A DNA stretch of 64,000 nucleotides from Plantactinospora sp039889035 (GTDB taxonomy: Bacteria; Actinomycetota; Actinomycetes; Mycobacteriales; Micromonosporaceae): contig JBDQQY010000002.1 of the NCBI GenBank assembly GCA_039889035.1, forward strand, positions 186,001 to 250,000. Direction: 5' to 3'. How positions within the stretch are numbered: position 1 is the stretch's first letter; each line of letters opens with the position of its first letter. The notes beneath the pieces are model-generated. The model was not told where the DNA came from. It was given only the letters and a program-made list of their open reading frames with translations, and did not search any database. Positions 34,371 to 43,354 of the stretch are shown one piece after another. Both the position numbers and the translations under genes were made by a program.

Positions 34371-35552
34371 TCACGTCGTCTCCTCGTCGTCGAGCCGCAG
34401 CCGGGCCCGTACCCGCCAGCCGGGGCCGTCGGACCGGGGCCCGGCCTCGACCTCCCCGCCGTACGCGGTGGCCCGCTCGATCATCCCAGCCAGCCCGTGC
34501 CCACCGGTCGACGCCTCGGCGGTACGCCCGGCGCCGTCGTCGAGGATCTCCAGGTGCAGGCCGTCCGGCCGGGAGGACAGCCGGATCCGCACCTCGGCGG
34601 CCGGGCCGGCGTGCTTGAGGGTGTTGGTGAGCGCCTCCTGGACGATCCGGTAGACGGCGAGCCCGGCGCCCGGACCGCAGACCGGCGGCGGGTCGTGCAC
34701 GGTCAGCCCGACCCGGAGCCCGGCGCTGCGGACCTGCGCCACCAGCGAATCCAGGTCGCCGAGGCCCGGCTGTGGCGCCCGGCCGACCGCGTCGTCGCGG
34801 AGCACCCCCAGCAGCCGGCGCATCTCGCCGAGCGCCTGCCGACCGGTCGCCGACACCTGGGCCATGGTCTCGGTGGCCCGCTCCGGTGCCGTACCGGCGG
34901 CGTAGCTGGCGCCGTCGGCCAGCGCCACCATCACGGCGAGGTTGTGCGCCACGATGTCGTGCAGGTCCCGGGCGATCCGGGCCCGTTCGGCGGCGACGGC
35001 GAGCCGGGCCCGCTGGTCCCGTTCCCGCTCCAGCCGGCGGGCCCGCTCCTCCAGCTCGGCCAGGTACGCCCGCCGGATCCGCACCGTCACCCCGAGCAGC
35101 ACGATCGCGGCGAGCCCGCAGGTGATGAAGCCGAGCGAGGTCCAGTTCGGTCCGCCCGGCAGCAGGAGTACGACCGCCGGGACCTCGGTCGCCGCGACGA
35201 TCGGCCAGACGTGGCGCTGCGGGCGGTACCGCGCCACGGTGTAGATCGCCACCGCGACGACGAGTTCCGGGTGGATCCCGTTGACCCGGATGCCGACGAG
35301 CACCGCCGAGACGATCGCGAGGCCGTACACCGCCCAGCAGACCAGGACCGGAGCCCGGCGGCGCCAGACCAGCGGGGCGTGCACGGCGACGAACCAGAGC
35401 CAGGCCTGCACTCCGGTGCCGGCCAGCGCCACCGGTCCGCTGGCCAGCCCGAGCAGCACGACCAGGCCGGCGTCGACCCACCGGGGATGCCGCCGGAGCA
35501 GGTCCGCCAACAGTGCCGGAGTTGTCCGTGCCGGCGGGGGCGTCTCGGGCAC
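34371..35552 (-). CDS. Sensor histidine kinase (HisKA_3 type)
   Basis: A 393-residue kinase. The N-terminal ~150 residues have about five hydrophobic segments with very short loops, suggesting intramembrane sensing. The dimerisation/phosphoacceptor motif is ERARIARDLHDIVAHNLAVM (His about residue 207), followed by an HATPase domain with IVQEALTNTLKHAGPAA and a glycine box GGHGLAGMIERA. It phosphorylates the NarL-type regulator encoded next. It starts six bases after the ABC permease gene, so the transporter and two-component genes are one transcription unit. Confidence 0.93.
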   Translation of the reverse strand: MPETPPPARTTPALLADLLRRHPRWVDAGLVVLLGLASGPVALAGTGVQAWLWFVAVHAPLVWRRRAPVLVCWAVYGLAIVSAVLVGIRVNGIHPELVVAVAIYTVARYRPQRHVWPIVAATEVPAVVLLLPGGPNWTSLGFITCGLAAIVLLGVTVRIRRAYLAELEERARRLERERDQRARLAVAAERARIARDLHDIVAHNLAVMVALADGASYAAGTAPERATETMAQVSATGRQALGEMRRLLGVLRDDAVGRAPQPGLGDLDSLVAQVRSAGLRVGLTVHDPPPVCGPGAGLAVYRIVQEALTNTLKHAGPAAEVRIRLSSRPDGLHLEILDDGAGRTAEASTGGHGLAGMIERATAYGGEVEAGPRSDGPGWRVRARLRLDDEETT

Positions 35553-35558
35553 GGCGAG

Positions 35559-36341
35559 CTATCCGTCCCGCCGGCGCAGCACGGCGACCCCGCCGAGCAG
35601 CAGCAGGCCGGCCCAGCCGACCAGCACCGCGCTGGCCGGGGCGGGCGACAGCATCTCGAACGGGCCGCCGTCGCCGTGCAGGCTGTACATCGCCTGGCCG
35701 GCGAGGGCCGGTACGTATTTCAGCACCGCCTCCTCCCGGTCGCCGGGCAGCACCGGCCCGAGCAGTGCCGGTACGACCATCAGCAGCACCACCAGCGCGG
35801 TGATCGCCCCGGCGGTATGCCGCAGCATCGCACCGAGGCCGAGCCCGAGCAGCCCCATCAACATCGCCGATCCGGCCGCTCCGGCGATCGCGCGGGGAAC
35901 CCCGGGATCGCCCAGCGACGCTCCGTCCGGCCCGAGCCACGCCTGGCAGGCCAGGAACGCCGCGAGGCAGGTGACCGCGAGAACCGGTGCGGTGAGCCCG
36001 GTCAGGGCGACCGCCTTGGCGGCGAGCACCGGCCAGCGCCGGGGTACGGCGGTCAGGGTGGCCCGGATCGCGCCGGTGCCGTACTCGCCGGAGATCTGCA
36101 ACACCCCGAAGACGCCGATCACCAGCATCAGGAAGTCCATCGGCAGGAACGCCACCGCGACCGCGTCGGCCACGGACGGGGCCGGTTCGCCGGACTGCAC
36201 CGAGCGGCGTACGCCGTAGCCGATCACGCCGGCCAGCCCCACCGCGAGCAACAGCACCGTACCCAGGGTCAGCCAGGTGGAGCGGAGCGAGCGGAGCTTC
36301 GTCCACTCCGACCGGACCACCCGGGCGAACGTGATCCTCAC
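35559..36341 (-). CDS. ABC-2 type transporter permease
   Basis: A 260-residue permease with six membrane helices (LTLGTVLLLAVGLAGVIGYGV, FLPMDFLMLVIGVFGVLQI, ALTGLTAPVLAVTCLAAFLA, SAMLMGLLGLGLGAML, ITALVVLLMVVPALLG, AVLVGWAGLLLLGGVAVL) and EWTKLRSLRSTW at the N-terminus, the hallmark of ABC-2 permeases of actinomycetes. The GTG start overlaps the ATPase stop by four bases (GTGA). Substrate unknown; such systems often confer peptide or drug resistance. Confidence 0.9.
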   Translation of the reverse strand: MRITFARVVRSEWTKLRSLRSTWLTLGTVLLLAVGLAGVIGYGVRRSVQSGEPAPSVADAVAVAFLPMDFLMLVIGVFGVLQISGEYGTGAIRATLTAVPRRWPVLAAKAVALTGLTAPVLAVTCLAAFLACQAWLGPDGASLGDPGVPRAIAGAAGSAMLMGLLGLGLGAMLRHTAGAITALVVLLMVVPALLGPVLPGDREEAVLKYVPALAGQAMYSLHGDGGPFEMLSPAPASAVLVGWAGLLLLGGVAVLRRRDG

Positions 36342-37234
36342 CGGTACTCCACCGCCTCCCGGGTCAACTCCATGTACGCCTCCTCCAGCGACGCCCGGCG
36401 CGGGGTCAGCTCGTGCACGGCCAGCCCGCCGGCCAGGGCCAGGTCACCGATCCGCTCGGCGCCCAGCCCGGCGGCCTGGAACAGGCCCGGCTCGACCCCG
36501 GTCAGCGCCGCACCGTGCGCGGTGAGCAGTTCACCCAGCTCGGTGGCGTGCGGCGAGCGCACCAGTACGCTGCCGACGGCGACCCGGGCGATCAGGTCCG
36601 CGACCGTGGTGTCGGCGAGCAGGCGCCCCCGACCGATGATCACCAGGTGTTCGGCGGTCACCGCCATCTCGCTCATCAGGTGGCTGGAGACCAGCACGGT
36701 ACGTCCCTCGGCGGCCAGCCCTTTGAGCAGGTTGCGTACCCAGAGCACCCCGTCCGGGTCGAGCCCGTTGACCGGCTCGTCCAGGATCACCACCGCCGGG
36801 TCGCCGAGCAGCGCGGCGGCGATCCCGAGCCGCTGGCCCATCCCGAGCGAGAAGCCGCCGGCCCGCCGGTCCGCCACGGCGGTCAGCCCGACCGTCTCCA
36901 GCACCTCGTCGACCCGCCGCCGGCCGATCCCGTGGGTCTGGGCCAGCGCCAGCAGGTGGCTGCGGGCACTCCGTCCCCGGTGCACCGCCTTGGCGTCCAG
37001 CAGCGTACCGACCTGGCACAGCGGCGCGGGGTGGTCGCGGTAGGGGCGGCCGGCGACCGTCACCCTCCCGCCGGTGGGTCGGTCCAGCCCCACGATCATC
37101 CGCATGGTGGTGGACTTGCCGGCTCCGTTCGGGCCGAGGAACCCGGTGACCTGGCCGGGTTTGACGGCGAACGACAGTTGGTCGACGGCGAGGGTTCCGC
37201 CGTAGCGCTTGGTCAGCGCCTGCACCTCAATCAT
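36338..37234 (-). CDS. ABC transporter ATP-binding protein (BcrA-like)
   Basis: A 298-residue ATPase with Walker A GPNGAGKST (about residues 35-43), a signature GFSLGMGQRL, Walker B VVILDEPVNGLDP and the H-loop SSHLMSEM. The C-terminal ~85 residues form the extension seen in bacitracin/lantibiotic-type exporters. It is the first gene of the operon ATPase-permease-kinase-regulator, an arrangement typical of self-regulated resistance or envelope-stress modules. Confidence 0.95.
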   Translation of the reverse strand: MIEVQALTKRYGGTLAVDQLSFAVKPGQVTGFLGPNGAGKSTTMRMIVGLDRPTGGRVTVAGRPYRDHPAPLCQVGTLLDAKAVHRGRSARSHLLALAQTHGIGRRRVDEVLETVGLTAVADRRAGGFSLGMGQRLGIAAALLGDPAVVILDEPVNGLDPDGVLWVRNLLKGLAAEGRTVLVSSHLMSEMAVTAEHLVIIGRGRLLADTTVADLIARVAVGSVLVRSPHATELGELLTAHGAALTGVEPGLFQAAGLGAERIGDLALAGGLAVHELTPRRASLEEAYMELTREAVEYR

Positions 37235-37329
37235 GGCTCCGACGCTAGGCGCGGCCGGGCCGCCCGCCGACCGCCGCGAGGCTGGTCGTCGACGCCCCGG
37301 CCGTACGCCTGAGGTCGTACGCGATGCTG

Positions 37330-39147
37330 CTAGCGGCGGAGCCGCCAGGTGAGGCCGTGGCCGTACGGGTAGCGGACCGTCGCCGGGTCGGCCGGGTCCG
37401 GGACGCTGACCGGGAGCTTGCCGCGCGGCGCGACCTCTCCGGCGAGTACCCGGGTCAGCGCCTCCATCGACGCCAACGTGTAGCCGAACGTGACGAGCTG
37501 GGTCGGCACGTCGTCGAAGTGCCCGACGTCGTACGCGTCCCGCACCGCGACCACCACCACGGGCTTGCCGGTGGCGGCCAGCGCGTGCACCAGCTTCTGC
37601 TGCCGGGCGAACGGGTCGGTGACCGTGGTGTCGAAGGCCTTCTGGGTCAGCACGATCGTCAGGTCGTTGGCCTGGGCGGCGGCCACCGCCTCGGCGATCT
37701 TCGCGTCGTTCGGCAGCCCGGTCGGCAGCGCGGTGGTCCGGTTGCCCCGGGCGGCCAGCCCGGCGGCGAGGGTGCCGACGTTGTCGAAGGCGCTGGAGTT
37801 CCAGCCGGTGACCAGCACCGACCGGTCGGCCCTCGGCAGCGGCAGCAGCTTGGCGTCGTTGCGCACCGCGGTCACGGTCCGGTCGGTGATCTTCCGCAGC
37901 TCGGCCTGGTGGGCGGGCTGTCCGACCACCCGGTCGGCGGCGGCCGGGTCGACCGGCGGCACCCCGCCGAGTACGCCCCGGCGCTGCTTGAGGGTGAGCA
38001 GCCGGCGTACCGACTGGTCGATCCGGGCCTCGGTGAGTTCACCGGAGGCGACGGCGGCCAGTACCGAGTTGACCGCCAGGTCCAGGTTCGGCGGCATCAG
38101 CAGCAGGTCGGCGCCGGCCTTGAGGGCGAGTACCGGGACGCGGGCGTCGCCGTACTGCTGGCGTACCCCGGCCATGGCGAGCGAGTCGGTCACCACCACG
38201 CCCCGGAAGCCGAGCTGCTCCCGGAGCAGGCCGGTGAGGATCGGCGCGGAGAGCGTGGCCGGGTCGCCGGAGCTGTCCAGCGACGGTACGACGATGTGCG
38301 CCGTCATGATCGTGTCCACTCCGGCCGCGATGGCGGCCCGGAACGGCGGGGCGTCGAGCTGTTGCCACTCGTCGCGGGTGTGGTGGATCACCGGCAGCGC
38401 GGTGTGGCTGTCGTCCCGGGTGTCGCCGTGTCCGGGGAAGTGCTTGGCGGCCACGCTGACCCCGGCACCGGCCTGGAAGCCGACCACCTGGGCGGCGGTC
38501 ATCCCGGCCACCAACAGCGGGTCGGAGCCGAAGGAGCGTACCCCGATCACCGGGTTGGCCGGGTTCACGTTGACGTCGGCCGACGGCGCCCACGCCTGCT
38601 GGATGCCGACCGCCCGCAGTTCCCGCCCGGTGATCCGGGCCGCGGTGTACGCGTCGACCAGGCTGCGCCCGGCGCCGAGCGCCATGTTGCCGGGGAAGAG
38701 GGTGGCCGGCGCCGGCAGCCGCTGCACGATGCCGTGCTCCTGGTCGGTGGAGATGAGCAGCGGGATCCGGGGGCCGTTGGCGGCGGCGCTCGCCTGGAGC
38801 CCGTTGGAGAGCGTGGCGATCTGCCGGGGTGAGTCGAGATTGTGCGACCAGGAGAAGTAGATGACCCCGCCCAGGTGGTATTTCGCCACCACCTCGGCAC
38901 CGGTGTCCACTCCGTACGCCTGGCGGTTGGCGGTGGCGTCGGCCGCGTTCGGCGCGGTGGCGGAGCCGCCGTAGACGTAGGTGGCGAAGAGCTGGCCGAC
39001 CTTTTCCGGCAGGCTCATCCGGGCGATCAGCCGGTCCACCGGGGACGGTGTGCCCCGGGTGGACGGTGCGGCCTGGGCGGGCGGGCTGGCGCCGCCGGCG
39101 GCGAGCAGGGCGATCGCGACGCTTGCTGCCAGTAGCCGGGTCCGCAT
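37330..39147 (-). CDS. Secreted GH3 beta-N-acetylhexosaminidase (NagZ-like)
   Basis: A 605-residue exported glycosidase with a signal peptide (residues 1-26, ending AQA). The NagZ-type signature KHFPGHGDTRDDSH (235-248) supplies the Asp246-His248 acid/base dyad, and the nucleophile is Asp321 in VVVTDSLAM. The catalytic barrel is followed by a GH3 C-terminal domain (VLVTGWNSSAFDNVGTLAAGL). It would release GlcNAc from muropeptides outside the cell, as exported NagZ homologues do in Gram-positives. It diverges from a secreted beta-lactamase-family hydrolase, a pairing also seen in muropeptide-recovery loci. GGAGGTG precedes the ATG. Confidence 0.9.
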   Translation of the reverse strand: MRTRLLAASVAIALLAAGGASPPAQAAPSTRGTPSPVDRLIARMSLPEKVGQLFATYVYGGSATAPNAADATANRQAYGVDTGAEVVAKYHLGGVIYFSWSHNLDSPRQIATLSNGLQASAAANGPRIPLLISTDQEHGIVQRLPAPATLFPGNMALGAGRSLVDAYTAARITGRELRAVGIQQAWAPSADVNVNPANPVIGVRSFGSDPLLVAGMTAAQVVGFQAGAGVSVAAKHFPGHGDTRDDSHTALPVIHHTRDEWQQLDAPPFRAAIAAGVDTIMTAHIVVPSLDSSGDPATLSAPILTGLLREQLGFRGVVVTDSLAMAGVRQQYGDARVPVLALKAGADLLLMPPNLDLAVNSVLAAVASGELTEARIDQSVRRLLTLKQRRGVLGGVPPVDPAAADRVVGQPAHQAELRKITDRTVTAVRNDAKLLPLPRADRSVLVTGWNSSAFDNVGTLAAGLAARGNRTTALPTGLPNDAKIAEAVAAAQANDLTIVLTQKAFDTTVTDPFARQQKLVHALAATGKPVVVVAVRDAYDVGHFDDVPTQLVTFGYTLASMEALTRVLAGEVAPRGKLPVSVPDPADPATVRYPYGHGLTWRLRR

Positions 39148-39205
39148 GGCACCTCCAGGTGATTCATCCGACTCTGTAAATTAGTCGTCCCCGGGGTGAG
39201 GGGCA

Positions 39206-39215
39206 AGAAGCTTCT
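39206..39215. promoter_or_regulatory. Short palindrome in the divergent promoter of the cell-wall pair
   Basis: AGAAGCTTCT is a perfect 10-bp palindrome in the AT-richer 181-bp region between the GH3 gene and the serine hydrolase gene. A second small dyad, GAAGG-AAA-CCTTC, lies at 39233-39245. Either could be an operator; the evidence is only positional. Confidence 0.3.
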
Positions 39216-39328
39216 GTGTTATTGCCAATGGCGAAGGAAACCTTCATCCTGGTCGTGGTCGACGAGAGTCGTGGTTGACGAGCCGTGGCTGACGAGATCG
39301 GTCGATGACCGGCACGGAGGTGGTGGCG

Positions 39329-41203
39329 ATGCGTCGTCGGAGGATGATCGGCACCAGACTTCTCGGTGCCGGAGTCGGCACGGTGGTCCTGGTCACGGCC
39401 CTGGCCGTGCCGCACCCGGCGACCGCCGGCCCGAAAGTCGGCCAGGCGGTGACCGGTCCCGAGGTCGACCAGGCGGTGCCCGGGGGCCGCAGCGGCGGAT
39501 GGCAGAACGGGCCGCCGACCGTCGAGCCCGGCGACGTCCGGTTCGCCCGGCGCACGCTGCGGGCCGGCCGGCCGCAGGAGGTCGGCCTGCTGCCCGAGTA
39601 CGTCGACCGGCTGCGCACCGACGCCGAGGCGTACCTGGCGCCGACCCCGGACCACCCCACCTTCCCGACGTACGCCGGAGCCGTGCTGCTCGCCGCCAAG
39701 GACGGGGTGGTGGTCCGGCACGAGGCGGTCGGCACGGCGGTGAAGTACAGCGAGGTGGGGCCGGCACCCGGGCGGGTAGGTGTCGAGTTGCCGGCCGACC
39801 AGCAGATCCCGATGCGCAAGGACACCATCTTCGACCTCGCCTCGATCTCGAAGCTCTTCACCACCGTCGTGGCGCTGCGCCAGGTCGAGCGCGGCACCGT
39901 CGAGCTGGACGCGCCGGTGGTGCGCTACCTGCCGGAGTTCGCCGCCGGTGGCAAGGAGGCGGTGACCGTACGGATGCTGCTCACCCACACCGGCGGGCTG
40001 CCCGCGTTCGCGCCACTGTGGAGCAGCTACCCGACGCCAGAGGAGCGGGAGGCGGCCGCCCTGGCCACCCCGTTCGCCGCCGGAGCCAGCCCCGGCAACC
40101 AGTACGTCTACTCCGACCTGGGGTTGATCGCACTCGGCGTACTCGTGGAACGGGTGACCGGCCGCCCGCTGGAGCAGCTCGTCGCCACCGAGGTGACCGG
40201 GCCGCTGCGGATGGTGGACACCGGCTACAACCCGGCACCGGCGCTCCGGCACCGGATCGCCGCCACCGAATACCAGCCGTACGCGGACCGCGGCATGGTC
40301 TGGGGCGAGGTGCACGACGAGAACGCCTGGGCACTCGGCGGGGTGGCCGGGCACGCCGGGCTCTTCTCCACCGCCGCCGACCTGGCCGTCTTCTGCCAGA
40401 TGCTGCTGAACGGCGGCGAATACCGGGGCGCCCGGATCCTCCGCGAGTCCACCGTGCGGGACATGCTGGTCAACTACAACGCACCCCTGGAGAGCCGCTA
40501 TCCGGAGAGCGACCGGGGACTCGGGGTCGAGCTGCACAAGCACTGGTACATGTCCGGGCTCGCCTCGCCGGTCGCGTTCGGGCACACCGGGTTCACCGGC
40601 ACCTCGATCGTGGTCGACCCGCTGTCGCACACCTTCCTGATCCTGCTGACCAACCGGGTACACCCGGACCGGAACTGGGGCAGCAACAACGTGGCCCGGC
40701 GGGCGCTGGCCCGCGACCTGGCGTACGCGACTCCGGTCCGGCCACCGATGGGCGGCACCGCCTGGCGCGCGGACGACCTCGACGGCGGCAGCGTCACCCT
40801 CACCGCGCCGCTGCGCCGCGCCGTCGCCCGCGCGGCGGTGGCCAGCTTCCAAGTCTGGTACGACACCGAGCCGCGCTACGACCTGCTGCACTTCCAGACC
40901 TCGGCCGACGGCGGCGAGACCTGGGCACCGGTCGACGTGACCCTGGTCGGTCCGACCGGGCGGTGGACCGCCGAGGGGTCGGTGACCGGCTACGGCGGCC
41001 GGCGCTGGTGGCAGGCGTTCGCGGAACTGCCGACCGGCACCACCGACCTGCGCTGGAGCTACACCACCGACGGCAGTTCCCGGGGCCGTGGCGTGTACGT
41101 CGACGGCCTGCTCGTGGTCGGCACCAACGGTTTGCTCTTCTCCGGCGAGGGCAGCGACGCGGCCCGGTTCACCGCCACCGGCTGGACCCCGTCGAGTCGT
41201 TAG
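39329..41203 (+). CDS. Secreted beta-lactamase/penicillin-binding-protein family serine hydrolase
   Basis: A 624-residue exported protein. A basic N-terminus and hydrophobic signal (LLGAGVGTVVLVTALAVPHPATA) precede the class C beta-lactamase-like domain, with the nucleophile motif Ser172-Ile-Ser-Lys175 (LASISKLFTT), YSD (YVYSDLGLIALG) and a HTG box (FGHTGFTGTS). The last ~180 residues are a beta-rich extension with SADGGETWAPVDV. Relatives next to NagZ in Bacillus act on cell-wall fragments, so an esterase or DD-peptidase role in muropeptide processing is likely. GGAGGTGGTGG precedes the ATG at 39329; TTG or GTG starts further upstream are possible. Confidence 0.88.
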   Translation: MRRRRMIGTRLLGAGVGTVVLVTALAVPHPATAGPKVGQAVTGPEVDQAVPGGRSGGWQNGPPTVEPGDVRFARRTLRAGRPQEVGLLPEYVDRLRTDAEAYLAPTPDHPTFPTYAGAVLLAAKDGVVVRHEAVGTAVKYSEVGPAPGRVGVELPADQQIPMRKDTIFDLASISKLFTTVVALRQVERGTVELDAPVVRYLPEFAAGGKEAVTVRMLLTHTGGLPAFAPLWSSYPTPEEREAAALATPFAAGASPGNQYVYSDLGLIALGVLVERVTGRPLEQLVATEVTGPLRMVDTGYNPAPALRHRIAATEYQPYADRGMVWGEVHDENAWALGGVAGHAGLFSTAADLAVFCQMLLNGGEYRGARILRESTVRDMLVNYNAPLESRYPESDRGLGVELHKHWYMSGLASPVAFGHTGFTGTSIVVDPLSHTFLILLTNRVHPDRNWGSNNVARRALARDLAYATPVRPPMGGTAWRADDLDGGSVTLTAPLRRAVARAAVASFQVWYDTEPRYDLLHFQTSADGGETWAPVDVTLVGPTGRWTAEGSVTGYGGRRWWQAFAELPTGTTDLRWSYTTDGSSRGRGVYVDGLLVVGTNGLLFSGEGSDAARFTATGWTPSSR

Positions 41204-41257
41204 TCCGGGCCGGCTCGCCGCTGCTGGTGGATCGGCAGGGAGCGACCTCGGCGAGGG

Positions 41258-41650
41258 TCAGATCGGGATGACAGGCACCTCGCCGTCGCCCTTGTCGCCG
41301 TAGCGTTCGGGCTCGGCGGTGAGCACGTAGGCGTTCCGGTCGACGGCTTCGACGATCGACACGGCCAGGTCCACCCGGCCGAGTGTGCGCGTCCATTCCG
41401 CGACGGCCGACCAGTCCTCGGCGAGTACCGGTAGCACCACGCAGCGCGGATGCCGGACCAGCAGCGGGACGCCGAGGGCATGTTCCGGGTCGACCAGCCG
41501 GGTCGCTTCGGCGAGGCAGAGCACCGAAGCGCCGAAACTGCCGCCCTCGTCGACCACCTCGGCGATGGTCTCGCCGACGCTGATCGAGGCTTTGGTGTAG
41601 GCGATTATCGCCGAGGTGTCGAGCAGGATGCGGATTGCGGGATCCTTCAC
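41258..41650 (-). CDS. PIN domain toxin (VapC-like)
   Basis: A 130-residue PIN-domain ribonuclease. The first acidic residue is in RILLDTSAIIAYTKA, a Glu follows in SVLCLAEATRL, and the third acidic cluster is VDLAVSIVEAVDRNAYVLTAEP. The GTG start overlaps the antitoxin gene by four bases (GTGA). The motif order is intact, so the toxin is probably active. VapC enzymes usually cut tRNA or rRNA. Confidence 0.85.
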   Translation of the reverse strand: MKDPAIRILLDTSAIIAYTKASISVGETIAEVVDEGGSFGASVLCLAEATRLVDPEHALGVPLLVRHPRCVVLPVLAEDWSAVAEWTRTLGRVDLAVSIVEAVDRNAYVLTAEPERYGDKGDGEVPVIPI

Positions 41651-41907
41651 TGCGGCGTCCGCCCCCGTTGACGCAGCTCGGCGAAGCGGTCCGGCGTCAT
41701 CCGCTCCCGTGCCTCAGCCATCCGGGCTCGGGCTCGGGCCCGGCCCTCGTCGGTGATCCGGAAGCCGTGCTCCGCCAACATCGCCATCGTGCGCTCCCGG
41801 CTCATCCGCTCCCGGAGTGCCTCGGTCACGAAAGCGGAGACGTTGGGCTCCTGCCCCAGCCGCTCCGCAACATCGTCAGGAAGATTCACCGTCACCCTCT
41901 TGCTCAT
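41647..41907 (-). CDS. Ribbon-helix-helix antitoxin (VapB-like)
   Basis: An 86-residue protein beginning with a ribbon-helix-helix DNA-binding segment (KRVTVNLPDDVAERLGQEPNVSAFVTEALRERM) and ending in a basic, helical tail (ARARARMAEARERMTPDRFAELRQRG) that would bind the toxin. It is the first gene of the pair and overlaps the PIN gene by four bases. The 76 bases upstream to the next gene would carry the autoregulated promoter; the AT-rich start region near 41920 fits. Confidence 0.85.
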   Translation of the reverse strand: MSKRVTVNLPDDVAERLGQEPNVSAFVTEALRERMSRERTMAMLAEHGFRITDEGRARARARMAEARERMTPDRFAELRQRGRTPQ

Positions 41908-41983
41908 AAATTGAACTCTACATCTTCATAACCTGCTGGCCGGGTTGATGCGGCGACCTGACGGCTCCATCCCGTCCGCGCCG

Positions 41984-42193
41984 CTATCGGAAGTCGAACT
42001 CGCCGTCCTTGGCGCCGGCCAGGAAGGCGTCCCACTCATCCCTGGTGTAGACGATCACCGGCCCGTCCGGATGATGACTGTGCCGCACCGCGACCCGCCC
42101 CGACCCGTCCGCCAGCGGACCCGCTTCGACACAGTTGTTGCCGGAGGTGTTGCTCTTCGAGCTGATGTGCCAGGCAGCCTCGATGTTGCTCAT
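41984..42193 (-). CDS. DUF397 domain protein (second copy)
   Basis: A 69-residue protein with the DUF397 pattern AAWHISSKSNTSGNNCVEAGPLADGSGRVAVRHSHHPDGPVIVYTRDEWDAFLAGA. The ATG at 42193 overlaps the stop of the XRE regulator gene (ATGA). It is the partner of that regulator, as at 27105. Confidence 0.9.
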   Translation of the reverse strand: MSNIEAAWHISSKSNTSGNNCVEAGPLADGSGRVAVRHSHHPDGPVIVYTRDEWDAFLAGAKDGEFDFR

Positions 42194-43095
42194 GCCCACT
42201 CCTTTGCGACCGCCACGATCAGCTTCGCCGACTCGCCCGGCGACAGGGCGGCCTCCCGAAGCCGATGGTAGCCGTCGATGAATCGCTTGCTTTTGGGTGA
42301 TTCGAAGTAGAACCGGCCGCCGACATTCTCCAGGTAACCGACCGACGGGTACGGTTCAGGGAGCCGAAGCACAGTGAACTCTCCCCACGCGCCATACGGT
42401 CGCAACGCTGCCGCCGGCAGCACGTGGAGTCCGACATTTGGCTTGCGGCAGACCTCGACCAATCTTGTGAGCTGCCCACGCATGACGGCTGGGCCACCCA
42501 CCGGTTGATGCAGGGCGGATTCGTCGATGACAACCGAGAGCCGGACCGGCTTCGCCTGGGTGAGGATCTGCTGTCGGGCCATCCTCAAGTCAAGCCATTG
42601 GCCGATCGAGTTGTCCGCATCGCCGTAGAAGCGCATGACGGCCTCGGCGTAGTCCCAGGTTTGGAGGAGTCCCGGGAGTACCTGGATCGCGTAGGCGCAG
42701 ATGAGTTCGGCGCGTTCTTCCAGCCAGGTCAAGCTGACTCCGCTCCGGCCGTGGATGGAGCCGGTCAGGTCAGTGTCGAAGATGTCGACCTGCCAGGCTT
42801 CCTCCTGCTCCCGAAGCAGCCGGGCGCGGTGCTCCGGGTCCCAGACCCGATAGCAGTCGAGCAGGCCGAGGACTATGTCGCGCTTGAACGGCCACTCGGA
42901 GCGTTCGCAGCGGGCGAGGTAGGAACGGTCGTATCCGAGGTAGGCTGCCGCGTCCTCACGGCTGAGCCCGCGCTGCTGGCGTAGCTCGCGGAGTTGGTGG
43001 GCGAGCCATTGTTGCCGCAGGGTCGGGTGGGCGGGTTCACGGGGGGACGGGGCACGGGTCACCTCTCGAAGAGACTCGGGGAGTCGTTGCTCCAA
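42190..43095 (-). CDS. XRE family regulator with DUF5753 domain (second copy)
   Basis: A 301-residue regulator. The HTH (LRQQRGLSREDAAAYLGYDRSYLARCERSEWPFKRDIVLGLLDCYRV) is followed by DUF5753 with YAIQVLPGLLQTWDYAEAVMRFYG, VRLSVVIDESALHQPVGGPAVM and GLHVLPAAALRPYGA. It resembles the protein at 26320 in architecture but is diverged in sequence. The start is a TTG at 43095; a GTG 33 bases inside is possible. It is co-transcribed with the DUF397 gene. A 7-bp inverted repeat (GCGCGAC/GTCGCGC, 43233-43251) lies 138 bases upstream. Confidence 0.9.
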   Translation of the reverse strand: MEQRLPESLREVTRAPSPREPAHPTLRQQWLAHQLRELRQQRGLSREDAAAYLGYDRSYLARCERSEWPFKRDIVLGLLDCYRVWDPEHRARLLREQEEAWQVDIFDTDLTGSIHGRSGVSLTWLEERAELICAYAIQVLPGLLQTWDYAEAVMRFYGDADNSIGQWLDLRMARQQILTQAKPVRLSVVIDESALHQPVGGPAVMRGQLTRLVEVCRKPNVGLHVLPAAALRPYGAWGEFTVLRLPEPYPSVGYLENVGGRFYFESPKSKRFIDGYHRLREAALSPGESAKLIVAVAKEWA

Positions 43096-43354
43096 GTCGA
43101 CGGCCTGGTGGAACGTGGCCGTGGAGGGAGCTTCCAGGTGGTGACGAAGGGCTCTATCCCGACGTGGGCCTCAAAGGGTGGTGCACACCCATAACCGGCT
43201 TGCACACAGATCTATCACGGAGAGCATCTGACGCGCGACCCCGAGTCGCGCCGACGTCGAAGCGAGGTCGATCGAACAGCGATAAGAAAGACCTGTGCCT
43301 CCTCCTCCCGCCAACCGTTGGCGCCGCGCCGGCTCGGACTGGTGCCGTCCGGGT

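Noticed and set aside
33753..37043. A 1096-residue plus-strand open frame
   Set aside because: It is antisense to the two-component and ABC transporter operon, whose four minus-strand genes have clear family motifs.
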